64,000 bases of DNA, from contig NZ_JAXLPB010000006.1 in assembly GCF_034321785.1 (NCBI RefSeq), positions 1 to 64,000 of the forward strand, written 5' to 3'. Shown here piece after piece: positions 16,613 through 25,440 of this stretch. The translations under genes were made by a program, and so were the position numbers. This DNA is from Fulvimarina uroteuthidis (GTDB lineage: Bacteria > Pseudomonadota > Alphaproteobacteria > Rhizobiales > Rhizobiaceae). The first letter of the stretch is position 1. Each line of letters begins with the position of its first letter. Under the pieces are notes generated by a model. That model was not told where the DNA came from. It saw nothing but the letters and a program-made list of their open reading frames with translations, and ran no database searches.

Positions 16613-16903
16613 ATGGCCATGACGAAGAACATCACCCTCGCGATCGACGAAGAGCTGCTCGACAAGGCGCGCGTTCTTGCCGCCATGCGGCGGACAAGCG
16701 TGAATGCGATGGTTCGGGATTTTCTGGAAAAGGAAATTGGTCGGGAGACTAAGCAGGCGAGCCGGGCGGAAATCTGGGGGCGTCTGTTCGATTCGGCAGA
16801 TCGGTCCTGCGGCGATGGTCGCTTGAGCGATCGGCGATCCGAGCCTCCCTTGGATCGCAGTGCGCTCTATGATGAGGTGCTGCGTGAACGCGGCCTTCTT
16901 TGA
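16613..16903 (+). CDS. vapB: Type II antitoxin, ribbon-helix-helix (VapB-like)
   Basis: The 96-aa protein begins MAMTKNITLAIDEELLDKAR, a beta strand then helix followed by RTSVNAMVRDFLEKEIG, which is the ribbon-helix-helix DNA-binding fold. The C-terminal tail (about residues 60-96, ending DEVLRERGLL) is the region that usually wraps the toxin. A second ATG at 16619 is possible; GGTG at 16601 is better spaced for 16613. The gene overlaps the toxin gene by 20 nt. It probably neutralises VapC and represses the operon through the palindrome at 16580-16600. Confidence 0.82.
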   Translation: MAMTKNITLAIDEELLDKARVLAAMRRTSVNAMVRDFLEKEIGRETKQASRAEIWGRLFDSADRSCGDGRLSDRRSEPPLDRSALYDEVLRERGLL

Positions 16904-17303
16904 TACCAACATCATTGCGTACGCCGCAGATGTCATGGCGCCCGATCCATCGAAGCGAGACACTGCTCGTCATCTCATGCAGACGCGGGCCGTCGTGACA
17001 TCGACGCAGGTCATGTTGGAACTCTACAGCGTGATGCGCCGGAAGTTCTCATACCCGGCAGAGACGGCACTCGCCTGGGTTGCGGCATTGCGAGACGATA
17101 ATGTCGTGGCGTTGTCGCCCGACGATGTCGTCGAAGCTCTGAAGAAGGCGAACCGATACGGCATTTCCCATTGGGATGGGTTGATCCTCATCGCAGCGTC
17201 TCGCGCGGGGCTCGATCTCGTTTACACCGAAGACCTCAACCACGGGCAGACCTACGGCGACGTTCGGGTCTGCAATCCTTTTATCGAAGATTTCCTGGCA
17301 TAA
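16884..17303 (+). CDS. vapC: PIN-domain toxin ribonuclease (VapC-like)
   Basis: A 139-aa PIN-domain protein starting at GTG 16884 inside the end of the antitoxin gene. The acidic metal-binding set of PIN nucleases is complete: Asp7 (FFDTNIIAYA), Glu46 (MLELYSV), Asp98 (SHWDGLILIAA) and Asp117 (VYTEDLNHG). VapC toxins cleave specific RNAs, often initiator tRNA or the 23S sarcin-ricin loop, and halt translation; the target here is unknown. Only 18 nt separate its stop from sucD, so toxin and TCA-cycle genes appear to share a transcript. Confidence 0.88.
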   Translation: MNAAFFDTNIIAYAADVMAPDPSKRDTARHLMQTRAVVTSTQVMLELYSVMRRKFSYPAETALAWVAALRDDNVVALSPDDVVEALKKANRYGISHWDGLILIAASRAGLDLVYTEDLNHGQTYGDVRVCNPFIEDFLA

Positions 17304-17321
17304 GCAAAGGCTTGAGCATCC

Positions 17322-18242
17322 ATGTCCATTCTCATCGACAAGTCCACGAAGATCATCGTGCAGGGCCTCACCGGCAAGACCGGAACGTTCCACACCGAGC
17401 AGGCGCTGGCCTATCACGGCACGCAGATGGTCGCGGGCATCCACCCGAAGAAGGGCGGCGAGAACTGGACGGCCGGTGCGGGCGCTGGGGACAAGTCCGG
17501 CACCGAACTGCCGATCTTTGCGAGCGTTGCCGAAGCGAAGGATCGGACCGGCGCGACCGCCTCCGTCATCTACGTGCCGCCCGCAGGCGCTGCCGCCGCC
17601 ATCGAGGAGGCGATCGATGCAGGTATCGATCTCATCACCTGCATCACCGAAGGTATTCCAGTGTCCGACATGGTGCGGGTGAAGGCCCGGCTCGACGCCT
17701 CGAAGTCGCGTCTCATCGGGCCGAACTGCCCGGGTGTCATGACGCCGGACGAGTGCAAGATCGGCATCATGCCCGGCAGCATCTTCTCCAAGGGCTCGGT
17801 CGGCGTCGTGTCGCGCTCCGGCACCCTGACCTACGAGGCGGTGTTCCAGACCACCAATGAGGGACTCGGCCAGACGACCGCGGTCGGCATCGGCGGCGAC
17901 CCGGTCAAGGGCACAGAGTTCATCGACATGCTCGAAATGTTCCTTGCCGACGACGCGACCCAGTCGATCATCATGATCGGCGAGATCGGCGGCTCGGCCG
18001 AGGAGGAAGCCGCCCAGTTCCTCGCCGACGAGGCGCGCAAGGGTCGCGCCAAGCCGACGGTCGGCTTTATCGCCGGCCGCACCGCCCCGAAGGGTCGGAC
18101 GATGGGACACGCCGGTGCGGTCGTCTCCGGCGGCAAGGGCGGCGCGGAGGACAAGATCGCAGCCATGGAGGCGGCCGGGATCCGCGTGTCGCCGTCGCCG
18201 GCGCAACTCGGCAGGACCCTCGTCGAACTTTTGAAGGGCTGA
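17322..18242 (+). CDS. sucD: Succinyl-CoA synthetase, alpha subunit
   Basis: The 306-aa CoA-binding subunit of succinyl-CoA synthetase, which converts succinyl-CoA to succinate with formation of ATP or GTP. The N-terminal Rossmann region has IIVQGLTGKTGTFHTEQAL, the CoA site contains LIGPNCPGVMTP, and the phosphorylated histidine is His263 in TMGHAGAVVSGGKG. The partner sucC, normally directly upstream in alphaproteobacteria, is not in this window; instead vapC ends 18 nt before the start. A modest AAAGG lies upstream. sucA follows after 232 nt. Confidence 0.97.
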   Translation: MSILIDKSTKIIVQGLTGKTGTFHTEQALAYHGTQMVAGIHPKKGGENWTAGAGAGDKSGTELPIFASVAEAKDRTGATASVIYVPPAGAAAAIEEAIDAGIDLITCITEGIPVSDMVRVKARLDASKSRLIGPNCPGVMTPDECKIGIMPGSIFSKGSVGVVSRSGTLTYEAVFQTTNEGLGQTTAVGIGGDPVKGTEFIDMLEMFLADDATQSIIMIGEIGGSAEEEAAQFLADEARKGRAKPTVGFIAGRTAPKGRTMGHAGAVVSGGKGGAEDKIAAMEAAGIRVSPSPAQLGRTLVELLKG

Positions 18243-18474
18243 TCGCAGGATCGCCGGTACGGCATGGGGGAAAGCTGGGGAGCGGCATTGTCTGTGACCC
18301 GTTTTCTACCCATTTGCCGAAACGAATGAGCTTTACGGCGTTCTCGAAATGGCACAGGGTTGTACCCGGCCACGACGGATCGCCGTCATGTACAGGTTAC
18401 GAGACAGGCGGAGCCTCGCTTGTCCTTCACGAGAGTTAGGAGGCGGGGTCCCGCAACCTCGCGATAAGACGCCC

Positions 18475-21462
18475 ATGGCACGCAATGATGACGCCAACGA
18501 AGTGTTCGCCGAAACTTCGTTTCTCTACGGCGGCAACGCGGATTACATCGAAAGGCTCTATGCATCCTACGAGGACGATCCCGCGTCCGTGGATGGCGAG
18601 TGGGCCGCGTTCTTCAAGGGCCTGAAGGACGAGACGGCCGATGTGCGCAAGAGCGCCTCGGGGCCATCCTGGGAGCGCCAGAACTGGCCGATCGCGGCCA
18701 ATGGCGAACTCGTCTCCGCACTCGACGGCGACTGGGGTCAGGTCGAGCAGAAGATCGACACCAAGGTGAAGAAGGAGGCCCAGAAGCAGGGCGTCGGCAT
18801 CACCGAGGAGGCCGCCAACCGTGCCCGTCAGGATTCGGTGTCCGCCCTGATGCTGATCCGTGCCTTCCGCGTGCGCGGCCATCTGCATGCCAAGCTCGAC
18901 CCGCTCGGCATCGCCAACCAGCCCGACGACGACTATAACGAGCTGTCGCCCAAGACCTACGGCTTCACGGAAGCCGATTACGACCGCAAGATCTACATCG
19001 ACAACGTTCTCGGCATGAAGTTCGCGACCATCCGCGAAATGCTGGACGTTCTCACGCGCACCTACTGCTCCACCCTCGGCGTCGAATTCATGCACATTTC
19101 GAACCCGGTCGAGAAGGGCTGGCTTCAGGAGCGGATCGAAGGACCCGACAAGGGCGTCACCTTCACCAGCGAGGGCAAGAAGGCGATCCTCAACAAGCTG
19201 ATCGAAGCCGATGGTTTCGAGAAGTTTCTCGACGTCAAGTACAAGGGCACCAAGCGCTTCGGTCTCGACGGCGGCGAGGCGCTGATCCCGGCGCTCGAGC
19301 AGATCATCAAGCGCGGCGGCCAGCTGGGCCTGAAGGAGATCGTCCTCGGCATGGCCCATCGCGGCCGCCTCAACGTCCTCTCCCAGGTGATGGCCAAGCC
19401 CCACCGCGCGATCTTCCACGAGTTCAAGGGCGGCTCCTACAAGCCCGAGGACGTGGAGGGCTCGGGCGACGTGAAATATCATCTGGGAACGTCGTCCGAT
19501 CGCAGCTTCGACGACAATCACGTCCACCTGTCACTGACGGCGAACCCATCCCATCTCGAGATCGTCGATCCGGTGGTCATGGGCAAGGCGCGCGCCAAGC
19601 AGGACCAGATCGCCGGCTCGAAGCGCACCGAGGCGGTGCCGCTCGAAAGCCGCGCCAAGGTCCTGCCGTTGCTCCTGCACGGCGATGCGGCATTCGCCGG
19701 CCAGGGCGTCGTGCCGGAATGCTTCAACCTGTCCGCGCTGCGCGGTCACCGGGTCGCCGGTTCGGTCCACTTCATCATCAACAACCAGATCGGTTTCACG
19801 ACCAATCCCCGTTTTTCGCGCTCCTCGCCCTATCCCTCGGACGTCGCCAAGATGGTCGAGACGCCGATCTTCCACGTCAATGGCGACGATCCGGAAGCGG
19901 TGGTCTACGCCGCGAAGATCGCGATCGAATTCCGGATGAAGTTCCACAAGCCGGTCGTCATCGACATGTTCTGTTATCGCCGGTACGGCCATAACGAGGG
20001 CGACGAGCCTGCGTTCACGCAGCCCAAGATGTACAAGGTGATCCGCGAGCACCCGACGACGCTCGAGATCTATTCCAAGAAACTGGTGGCCGAAGGTCTG
20101 ATCAGCCAGCAGGAGGTCGACGACCGGATCGCCGAGTGGCGCAAGACGCTCGACGACGAGTTCGAGGGCAGTTCGTCCTACTCGCCGAACAAGGCCGACT
20201 GGCTGGACGGTGCATGGTCCGGCCTTCGTCGCGCCGAGGAAGAGGACGAGCCGCGCCGCGGCGCCACCGGCGTGCCGCTCGCCACCTTGAAGGATATCGG
20301 CACCAAGCTCTGTGCGGTGCCGGAGGGCTTCAACGTCCACCGCACCATCCAGCGCTTCCTCGACAACCGGTCCAAGATGATCGAGAGCGGCGAGAACATC
20401 GACTGGGCGACGGGCGAGGCCCTGGCGTTCGGATCGCTGGTCGCCGAAGGCCATCCGGTCCGTCTTTCCGGCCAGGATTCGGAGCGCGGCACCTTCTCCC
20501 AGCGCCATTCGGTCCTGTACGATCAGGAAACCGAGGATCGGTTCATTCCCCTCGGCCACATCTCGCAAGGCCAGGCGATCTACGAGGTCGTCAATTCGAT
20601 GCTCTCGGAGGAAGCGGTGCTCGGCTTCGAGTATGGCTATTCGCTTTCCGAGCCGAACGCCCTGACCCTCTGGGAAGCGCAGTTCGGTGATTTCGCCAAT
20701 GGCGCCCAGGTCGTCATCGACCAGTTCATCTCGTCGGGCGAGCGCAAGTGGCTGCGCATGTCGGGTCTCGTCCTGCTGCTGCCGCATGGCTACGAGGGCC
20801 AGGGGCCCGAGCATTCCTCCGCGCGCCTCGAACGCTTCCTGCAGCTCTGCGCCGAAGACAATATGCAGGTCGCCAACGTCACCACGCCGGCGAACTATTT
20901 CCACATCCTGCGGCGCCAGCTGAAGCGCGACTTCCGCAAGCCGCTGATCCTGATGACGCCGAAATCGCTGCTCAGGAACAAGCGCGCGGTCTCGACGCTC
21001 GACGAAATGGCGGGCGATACGAGCTTCCACCGTCTTCTGTGGGACGATGCGGAACGGATCGAGGGTTCCGAAACGACGCTCGTGTCCGACGACAAGATCC
21101 GCCGCGTCGTGATGTGCTCGGGCAAGGTCTATTTCGACCTCTACGAGGAGCGCGAGAAGCGCGGCATCGACGATGTCTACCTGTTGCGGCTCGAACAGCT
21201 CTATCCGTTCCCGGCAAAGGCGCTGATCAAGGAACTTTCCCGCTTCAAGCAGGCCGAAATGGTCTGGTGCCAGGAAGAGCCCAAGAACATGGGCGCATGG
21301 TCCTTCATCGACCCCTATCTGGAATGGGTGCTCGAACATATCGGCGTCGCCAAGACGCGTGTGCGCTATGCCGGCAGGGCGGCTGCCGCATCGCCGGCCG
21401 CCGGCACCATGTCGATCCACGTCAAGCAGCTCGAAGCCTTCCTCGAAGAGGCGCTCGGATAA
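18475..21462 (+). CDS. sucA: 2-oxoglutarate dehydrogenase E1 component
   Basis: A 995-aa thiamine-diphosphate enzyme that decarboxylates 2-oxoglutarate and passes the succinyl group to lipoyl-E2. The N terminus SFLYGGNADYIERLYASYE is the E2-binding segment. GMAHRGRLNVLSQVM, LHGDAAFAGQG and HVNGDDPEAV are the cofactor and active-site regions, and EFGYSLSEPNALTLWEAQFG lies in the C-terminal transketolase-like part. The start at 18475 (MARNDDANEVFAET) fits the family; upstream in-frame codons to 18349 are not conserved. A 232-nt spacer upstream could hold an extra promoter. Confidence 0.97.
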   Translation: MARNDDANEVFAETSFLYGGNADYIERLYASYEDDPASVDGEWAAFFKGLKDETADVRKSASGPSWERQNWPIAANGELVSALDGDWGQVEQKIDTKVKKEAQKQGVGITEEAANRARQDSVSALMLIRAFRVRGHLHAKLDPLGIANQPDDDYNELSPKTYGFTEADYDRKIYIDNVLGMKFATIREMLDVLTRTYCSTLGVEFMHISNPVEKGWLQERIEGPDKGVTFTSEGKKAILNKLIEADGFEKFLDVKYKGTKRFGLDGGEALIPALEQIIKRGGQLGLKEIVLGMAHRGRLNVLSQVMAKPHRAIFHEFKGGSYKPEDVEGSGDVKYHLGTSSDRSFDDNHVHLSLTANPSHLEIVDPVVMGKARAKQDQIAGSKRTEAVPLESRAKVLPLLLHGDAAFAGQGVVPECFNLSALRGHRVAGSVHFIINNQIGFTTNPRFSRSSPYPSDVAKMVETPIFHVNGDDPEAVVYAAKIAIEFRMKFHKPVVIDMFCYRRYGHNEGDEPAFTQPKMYKVIREHPTTLEIYSKKLVAEGLISQQEVDDRIAEWRKTLDDEFEGSSSYSPNKADWLDGAWSGLRRAEEEDEPRRGATGVPLATLKDIGTKLCAVPEGFNVHRTIQRFLDNRSKMIESGENIDWATGEALAFGSLVAEGHPVRLSGQDSERGTFSQRHSVLYDQETEDRFIPLGHISQGQAIYEVVNSMLSEEAVLGFEYGYSLSEPNALTLWEAQFGDFANGAQVVIDQFISSGERKWLRMSGLVLLLPHGYEGQGPEHSSARLERFLQLCAEDNMQVANVTTPANYFHILRRQLKRDFRKPLILMTPKSLLRNKRAVSTLDEMAGDTSFHRLLWDDAERIEGSETTLVSDDKIRRVVMCSGKVYFDLYEEREKRGIDDVYLLRLEQLYPFPAKALIKELSRFKQAEMVWCQEEPKNMGAWSFIDPYLEWVLEHIGVAKTRVRYAGRAAAASPAAGTMSIHVKQLEAFLEEALG

Positions 21463-21524
21463 GATCCGACCCCCCCCTACGTTTCACCGATCCGAACCTA
21501 TCAAGACGCCGAAAGACCTTTACC

Positions 21525-23183
21525 ATGAGCACCGAAATCAAAGTTCCGACCCTCGGCGAATCCGTCTCCGAAGCCACCATCGGCCAGTGGTTCAAGAAGG
21601 TCGGCGACCATGTCGAGCAGGACGAGACGCTGGTCGAGCTCGAGACCGACAAGGTGACCGTCGAGGTTCCGGCGCCCGCCGCCGGCGTCCTTCAGGAGAT
21701 CGTCGTCAAGGAAGGCGAGACCGTCGAGGTGGGAGCCCTGATCGGTACGATCGGCGAAGGGGAAGGCGCCGGGGACACCGCGTCCTCCGAGGCCACCGAA
21801 CGGCCCTCCGGCAAGGCGAACGAGGCTGCTGCATCGTCCGGTTCGGGCGGATATGGCGATGAAAGCCAGTCGGACACGCAGGATTCGGAACAGGGTGGAT
21901 CGAAGAGTGAAGCGAAGGGCGGCGCAAGCCTGACGAAGGTCGTCGTCCCCTCCGCCGGCGAATCGGTCACCGAAGCGACCGTCGGCACGATCTTCAAGAA
22001 GGTCGGCGACACGGTCGCGGTGGACGAGGCTCTCCTGGAGCTCGAAACCGACAAGGCCGCGCAGGAAGTGCCGTCGCCGGTAGCCGGCGTCATCCGCGAA
22101 TTGGCCGTTTCCGAAGGCGATGAGGTCAAGGTCGGCGCCCTTCTGATGAAGATCGAGGACGGCGCGTCCGGCGGATCGAGCCGTGACGGCAGCGGCTCGG
22201 CCGTCGCCAACCGCTCGCCGGAGGGCGCGAACCAGAACTCGGATGCGCCGGCCCGCGGCGACAAGGGTGGCGAGGCCGAGGGATCGAGCCGCCCGCCGGC
22301 ACCGTCCGCCCGCAAGATGATGGCCGAGAACGACATGTCCGCCGATAAGGTGACGGGATCGGGACGCGACGGCCAGATCCTGAAGGGCGACGTTCTGGAA
22401 GCGGTTTCGCGTGCGGCGCCCTCGAGCCCGCAGGAGACGCCGAAGGCGGCGCCGCAGCGGGCAGCGTCCGCGCCGGACGAGAGCGCGCGCGAAGAGCGCG
22501 TGAAGATGACAAGGCTTCGCCAGACCATCGCCAAGCGCCTGAAAAGCGCCCAGGATACGGCCGCGATGCTGACCACCTTCAACGAGGTGGACATGACCGC
22601 GACCATGGAGATGCGCAAGAAGTACAAGGATCTCTTCGACAAGAAGCATGGCGTGAAGCTCGGCTTCATGGGCTTCTTCACGAAGGCCGTCTGCCATGCG
22701 CTCAAGGAGATTCCGGCGGTCAACGCCGAGATCGACGGCAACGAGATCGTCTACAAGAACTTCTGCAATATCGGCATGGCCGTCGGCACCGATAAGGGGC
22801 TCGTCGTCCCGGTCATCAAGGATGCCGACCGGATGACGATCGCCGAGGTCGAGAAGGAGCTCGGGCGCCTGGCGCGGCTCGCGCGCGACGGCAAGCTCGG
22901 CGTCTCGGACATGCAGGGCGGCACCTTCACCATCACCAATGGCGGCGTCTACGGCTCCCTGATGTCGACGCCGATCCTCAATGCGCCCCAGTCCGGCATT
23001 CTGGGGATGCACAAGATCCAGGAGCGTCCGATGGCGATCGGCGGGCAGGTGGTCATCCGTCCGATGATGTATCTGGCCCTCAGCTACGATCACCGGATCG
23101 TCGACGGCAAGGAAGCGGTCACTTTCCTCGTCCGCGTCAAGGAAAGCCTCGAGGACCCCGAGCGCCTGATCCTGGATCTCTGA
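21525..23183 (+). CDS. sucB: 2-oxoglutarate dehydrogenase E2 with two lipoyl domains
   Basis: A 552-aa dihydrolipoyl succinyltransferase, about 140 residues longer than the usual single-lipoyl form. Lipoyl domain 1 is at residues 1-78 with its lysine Lys43 in ETDKVTVE. A Ser/Gly/Glu-rich linker leads to lipoyl domain 2 at about 134-212 with Lys177 in ETDKAAQE. A second linker is followed by the E1/E3-binding domain (ARKMMAENDMSADKVTGSG) and the catalytic domain ending with SYDHRIVDGKEAVTFL. It forms the core of the 2-oxoglutarate dehydrogenase complex with sucA and lpd. The two lipoyl domains are similar but not identical. Confidence 0.95.
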   Translation: MSTEIKVPTLGESVSEATIGQWFKKVGDHVEQDETLVELETDKVTVEVPAPAAGVLQEIVVKEGETVEVGALIGTIGEGEGAGDTASSEATERPSGKANEAAASSGSGGYGDESQSDTQDSEQGGSKSEAKGGASLTKVVVPSAGESVTEATVGTIFKKVGDTVAVDEALLELETDKAAQEVPSPVAGVIRELAVSEGDEVKVGALLMKIEDGASGGSSRDGSGSAVANRSPEGANQNSDAPARGDKGGEAEGSSRPPAPSARKMMAENDMSADKVTGSGRDGQILKGDVLEAVSRAAPSSPQETPKAAPQRAASAPDESAREERVKMTRLRQTIAKRLKSAQDTAAMLTTFNEVDMTATMEMRKKYKDLFDKKHGVKLGFMGFFTKAVCHALKEIPAVNAEIDGNEIVYKNFCNIGMAVGTDKGLVVPVIKDADRMTIAEVEKELGRLARLARDGKLGVSDMQGGTFTITNGGVYGSLMSTPILNAPQSGILGMHKIQERPMAIGGQVVIRPMMYLALSYDHRIVDGKEAVTFLVRVKESLEDPERLILDL

Positions 23184-23256
23184 TCCGGCGTCCATCGAGC
23201 CTCACGCCGAGCCGACCGGGCCCGGCGCCCATCTCGCACTGTCCGAAAGCATTTTC

Positions 23257-24678
23257 ATGGCTGACACCCCAACCTACGATCTCGTCGTCATCGGCTCCGG
23301 CCCTGGCGGTTATGTCTGCGCCATCAAGGCGGCGCAGCTGGGCATGAAGGTCGCCTGCGTGGAAAAGCGCAAGACCTACGGCGGCACCTGCCTCAATGTC
23401 GGCTGCATTCCCTCCAAGGCCCTGCTGCACGCCTCCGAGCGCTTCCACGAGGCCGGTCATCACTATGCCGAGCTCGGCATCAAGGTGTCGCCGGAACTCG
23501 ATCTGCCGGCGATGATGAGCCACAAGGACAAGACGGTGAAGTCGAACGTCGACGGCATCGCCTACCTGTTCAAGAAGAACAAGGTCGACGGGTATATCGG
23601 TACCGGCTCGATCGAGGCGCAGGGCTCGGTGAAGGTCGAGAAAGACGACGGTTCGAGCGAGACCCTGTCCGCCAGGAACATCGTCATCGCCACGGGTTCG
23701 GAAGTCTCCGGCATTCCAGGTGTCGACCTCACCTTCGATGCCGATACGATCGTATCGTCCGACTGGGCGATCGCGCTCGAACGCGTGCCCGAGACGATGA
23801 TCATCGTCGGCGGCGGCGTCATCGGCCTCGAGCTCGGCTCGGTCTGGTCGCGCCTCGGCGCGAAGGTCACCGTGGTCGAATATCTCGACAAGGTGCTCGG
23901 CCCCATGGACGGCGAACTGTCGACTTCGTTCCAGAAGCTGCTCGTCAAGCAGGGCATCACGTTCAAGCTGGGCGCCAAGGTCACGGGCGTGGAGAAGCAC
24001 GAGGGCGGCGGTGCCTCGGTGACCTTCGAGCCGGCGAAGGGTGGCGACAGCGAGACGCTTGAGGCCGACGTGGTTCTCGTCGCCACGGGACGTCGGGCGT
24101 TCACCCAGAATCTGGGGCTCGAGAACGCCGGCGTGAAGACCGATGATCGGGGCCGCGTCGAGATCGACGAGCACTTCAAGACCAGTGTCGACGGCATCTA
24201 TGCGATCGGCGACGTGGTGCGCGGCGCGATGCTGGCCCACAAGGCGGAGGACGAAGGCGTGGCGCTCGCCGAGCAGCTGGCCGGACAGTCCGCCCACGTC
24301 AATTACGACGCGATTCCCTCGGTGGTCTACACAGCGCCCGAGGTCGCCTCCGTCGGCAAGACCGAGGAGGAGCTGAAGAAGGCCGGCATCGAATACAAGG
24401 TCGGCAAGTTCCCCTTCATGGCCAATGGCCGTGCGCGTGCGATGCTGGCGACCGACGGCTTCGTGAAGATGCTGGTCGATGCGAAGACCGACAAGCTTCT
24501 CGGTTGCCATATTCTGGGTGCGCAGGCCGGCGACCTCATCGTCGAGGCGGGGCTCATCATGGAGTTCGGCGGATCGGCTGAGGATATCGCGCTGACGAGC
24601 CATGCCCATCCCTCGCTCTCCGAAGCCATGCGCGAGGCTGCCATGGCCGCAGCCTATGGCAAGCCGATCCATATCTGA
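23257..24678 (+). CDS. lpdA: Dihydrolipoyl dehydrogenase (E3)
   Basis: A 473-aa FAD flavoprotein that reoxidises dihydrolipoyl groups with NAD+. The FAD site is VVIGSGPGGYVCAIKAAQLG, the redox-active disulfide is Cys45/Cys50 in GGTCLNVGCIPSKALL, the NAD site is IIVGGGVIGLELG and the catalytic His-Glu pair lies in HAHPSLSEAM near the C terminus. It closes the suc operon and serves the 2-oxoglutarate complex here. A strong terminator follows. Confidence 0.97.
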   Translation: MADTPTYDLVVIGSGPGGYVCAIKAAQLGMKVACVEKRKTYGGTCLNVGCIPSKALLHASERFHEAGHHYAELGIKVSPELDLPAMMSHKDKTVKSNVDGIAYLFKKNKVDGYIGTGSIEAQGSVKVEKDDGSSETLSARNIVIATGSEVSGIPGVDLTFDADTIVSSDWAIALERVPETMIIVGGGVIGLELGSVWSRLGAKVTVVEYLDKVLGPMDGELSTSFQKLLVKQGITFKLGAKVTGVEKHEGGGASVTFEPAKGGDSETLEADVVLVATGRRAFTQNLGLENAGVKTDDRGRVEIDEHFKTSVDGIYAIGDVVRGAMLAHKAEDEGVALAEQLAGQSAHVNYDAIPSVVYTAPEVASVGKTEEELKKAGIEYKVGKFPFMANGRARAMLATDGFVKMLVDAKTDKLLGCHILGAQAGDLIVEAGLIMEFGGSAEDIALTSHAHPSLSEAMREAAMAAAYGKPIHI

Positions 24679-24809
24679 TCGGGTGAAAGGAAACCCCGTC
24701 GACGTCCGGCGCGGGTTCTCAGCATGGCCAAGCTTTGCGGGCATTCGGGCCCGCACCCGCTCGGTGCCGTGTCGAAGCTGATGGGCAGGGCGCCCAGACA
24801 AGCATCCCA

Positions 24810-24850
24810 AAACGCAAGAAGGCCGCTTTCGAGCGGCCTTCTTGCGTTTC
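24810..24850. terminator. Strong bidirectional terminator after lpd
   Basis: A perfect 18-bp stem, AAACGCAAGAAGGCCGCT and its complement, closes a TTCG loop, with A and T tracts on the two sides. It lies between the convergent lpd and DUF2948 genes and can stop transcription from both. Confidence 0.92.
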
Positions 24851-24866
24851 CGTCATATGTCCGTCG

Positions 24867-25331
24867 TCACGAGGCGGAGCGCTTGTGATCCGGCCTGGAA
24901 TCGGTCGACCATGCGCCGCCCGCATCCGCGAGCTGCGCTTCGATCACCTCCACTTCCAGCCGGATCGTCGCACCGCCGGCGAAGATCAGGTCGATCCTGC
25001 CCGAAGGCGCCTCGGTCTCTTCGAAACGGATCGCCAGGAGCACGAGGATCTGATCGTCATTCGAATGGTCGAGGCCCTGCCGGCGAACGTTCGTTACCCG
25101 GTCGAAGTGCAGGGCCGAGCGCCTGCGCTCGTATCGGGGCGCCGAAAAGACGCTGAGCCTTCGCGTGGCGGCCGATTCCCAGGCAAACCGGTTCATTTCG
25201 ACCGCGAACTGCAGCTCCTTCGCGCGAAAATGACAGTCGCCGAGGCGGACGATCGCATCCTGGCAATGGGCGGACACGATGTCGAGATCGTCACGATCAA
25301 CGGCGAGAAGGCGGAGGCGGTCGTTGGGCAT
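24867..25331 (-). CDS. DUF2948 family protein
   Basis: A 154-aa conserved alphaproteobacterial protein of unknown function, recognised from LRLLAVDRDDLDIVSAHCQD near the N terminus, MNRFAWE, RRRSALHFDRVTNVRRQGLD, LVLLAIRFEE and the C-terminal FAGGATIRLEVEVIEAQLAD. In many relatives it sits beside hisD, which is not here. There is no signal or membrane segment, so it is probably cytoplasmic. An in-frame ATG at 25370 would add 13 residues; neither start has a clear ribosome-binding site, and 25331 matches the usual N terminus. Confidence 0.8.
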   Translation of the reverse strand: MPNDRLRLLAVDRDDLDIVSAHCQDAIVRLGDCHFRAKELQFAVEMNRFAWESAATRRLSVFSAPRYERRRSALHFDRVTNVRRQGLDHSNDDQILVLLAIRFEETEAPSGRIDLIFAGGATIRLEVEVIEAQLADAGGAWSTDSRPDHKRSAS

Positions 25332-25440
25332 CGCTGCGACAGGATCTCTTATCGATGAGGAACGCCCCATTCATGCGGGGACCCTTTCGATATAGGACGT
25401 CCGTCCCGCGTTCAAAGGCTCGGCGGTGCGCGAAGCGCGG

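Noticed and set aside
21468..21475. C8 run between sucA and sucB as a phase-variable switch
   Set aside because: It lies in an intergenic region of housekeeping genes, 50 bp from the start, and would not change a reading frame.
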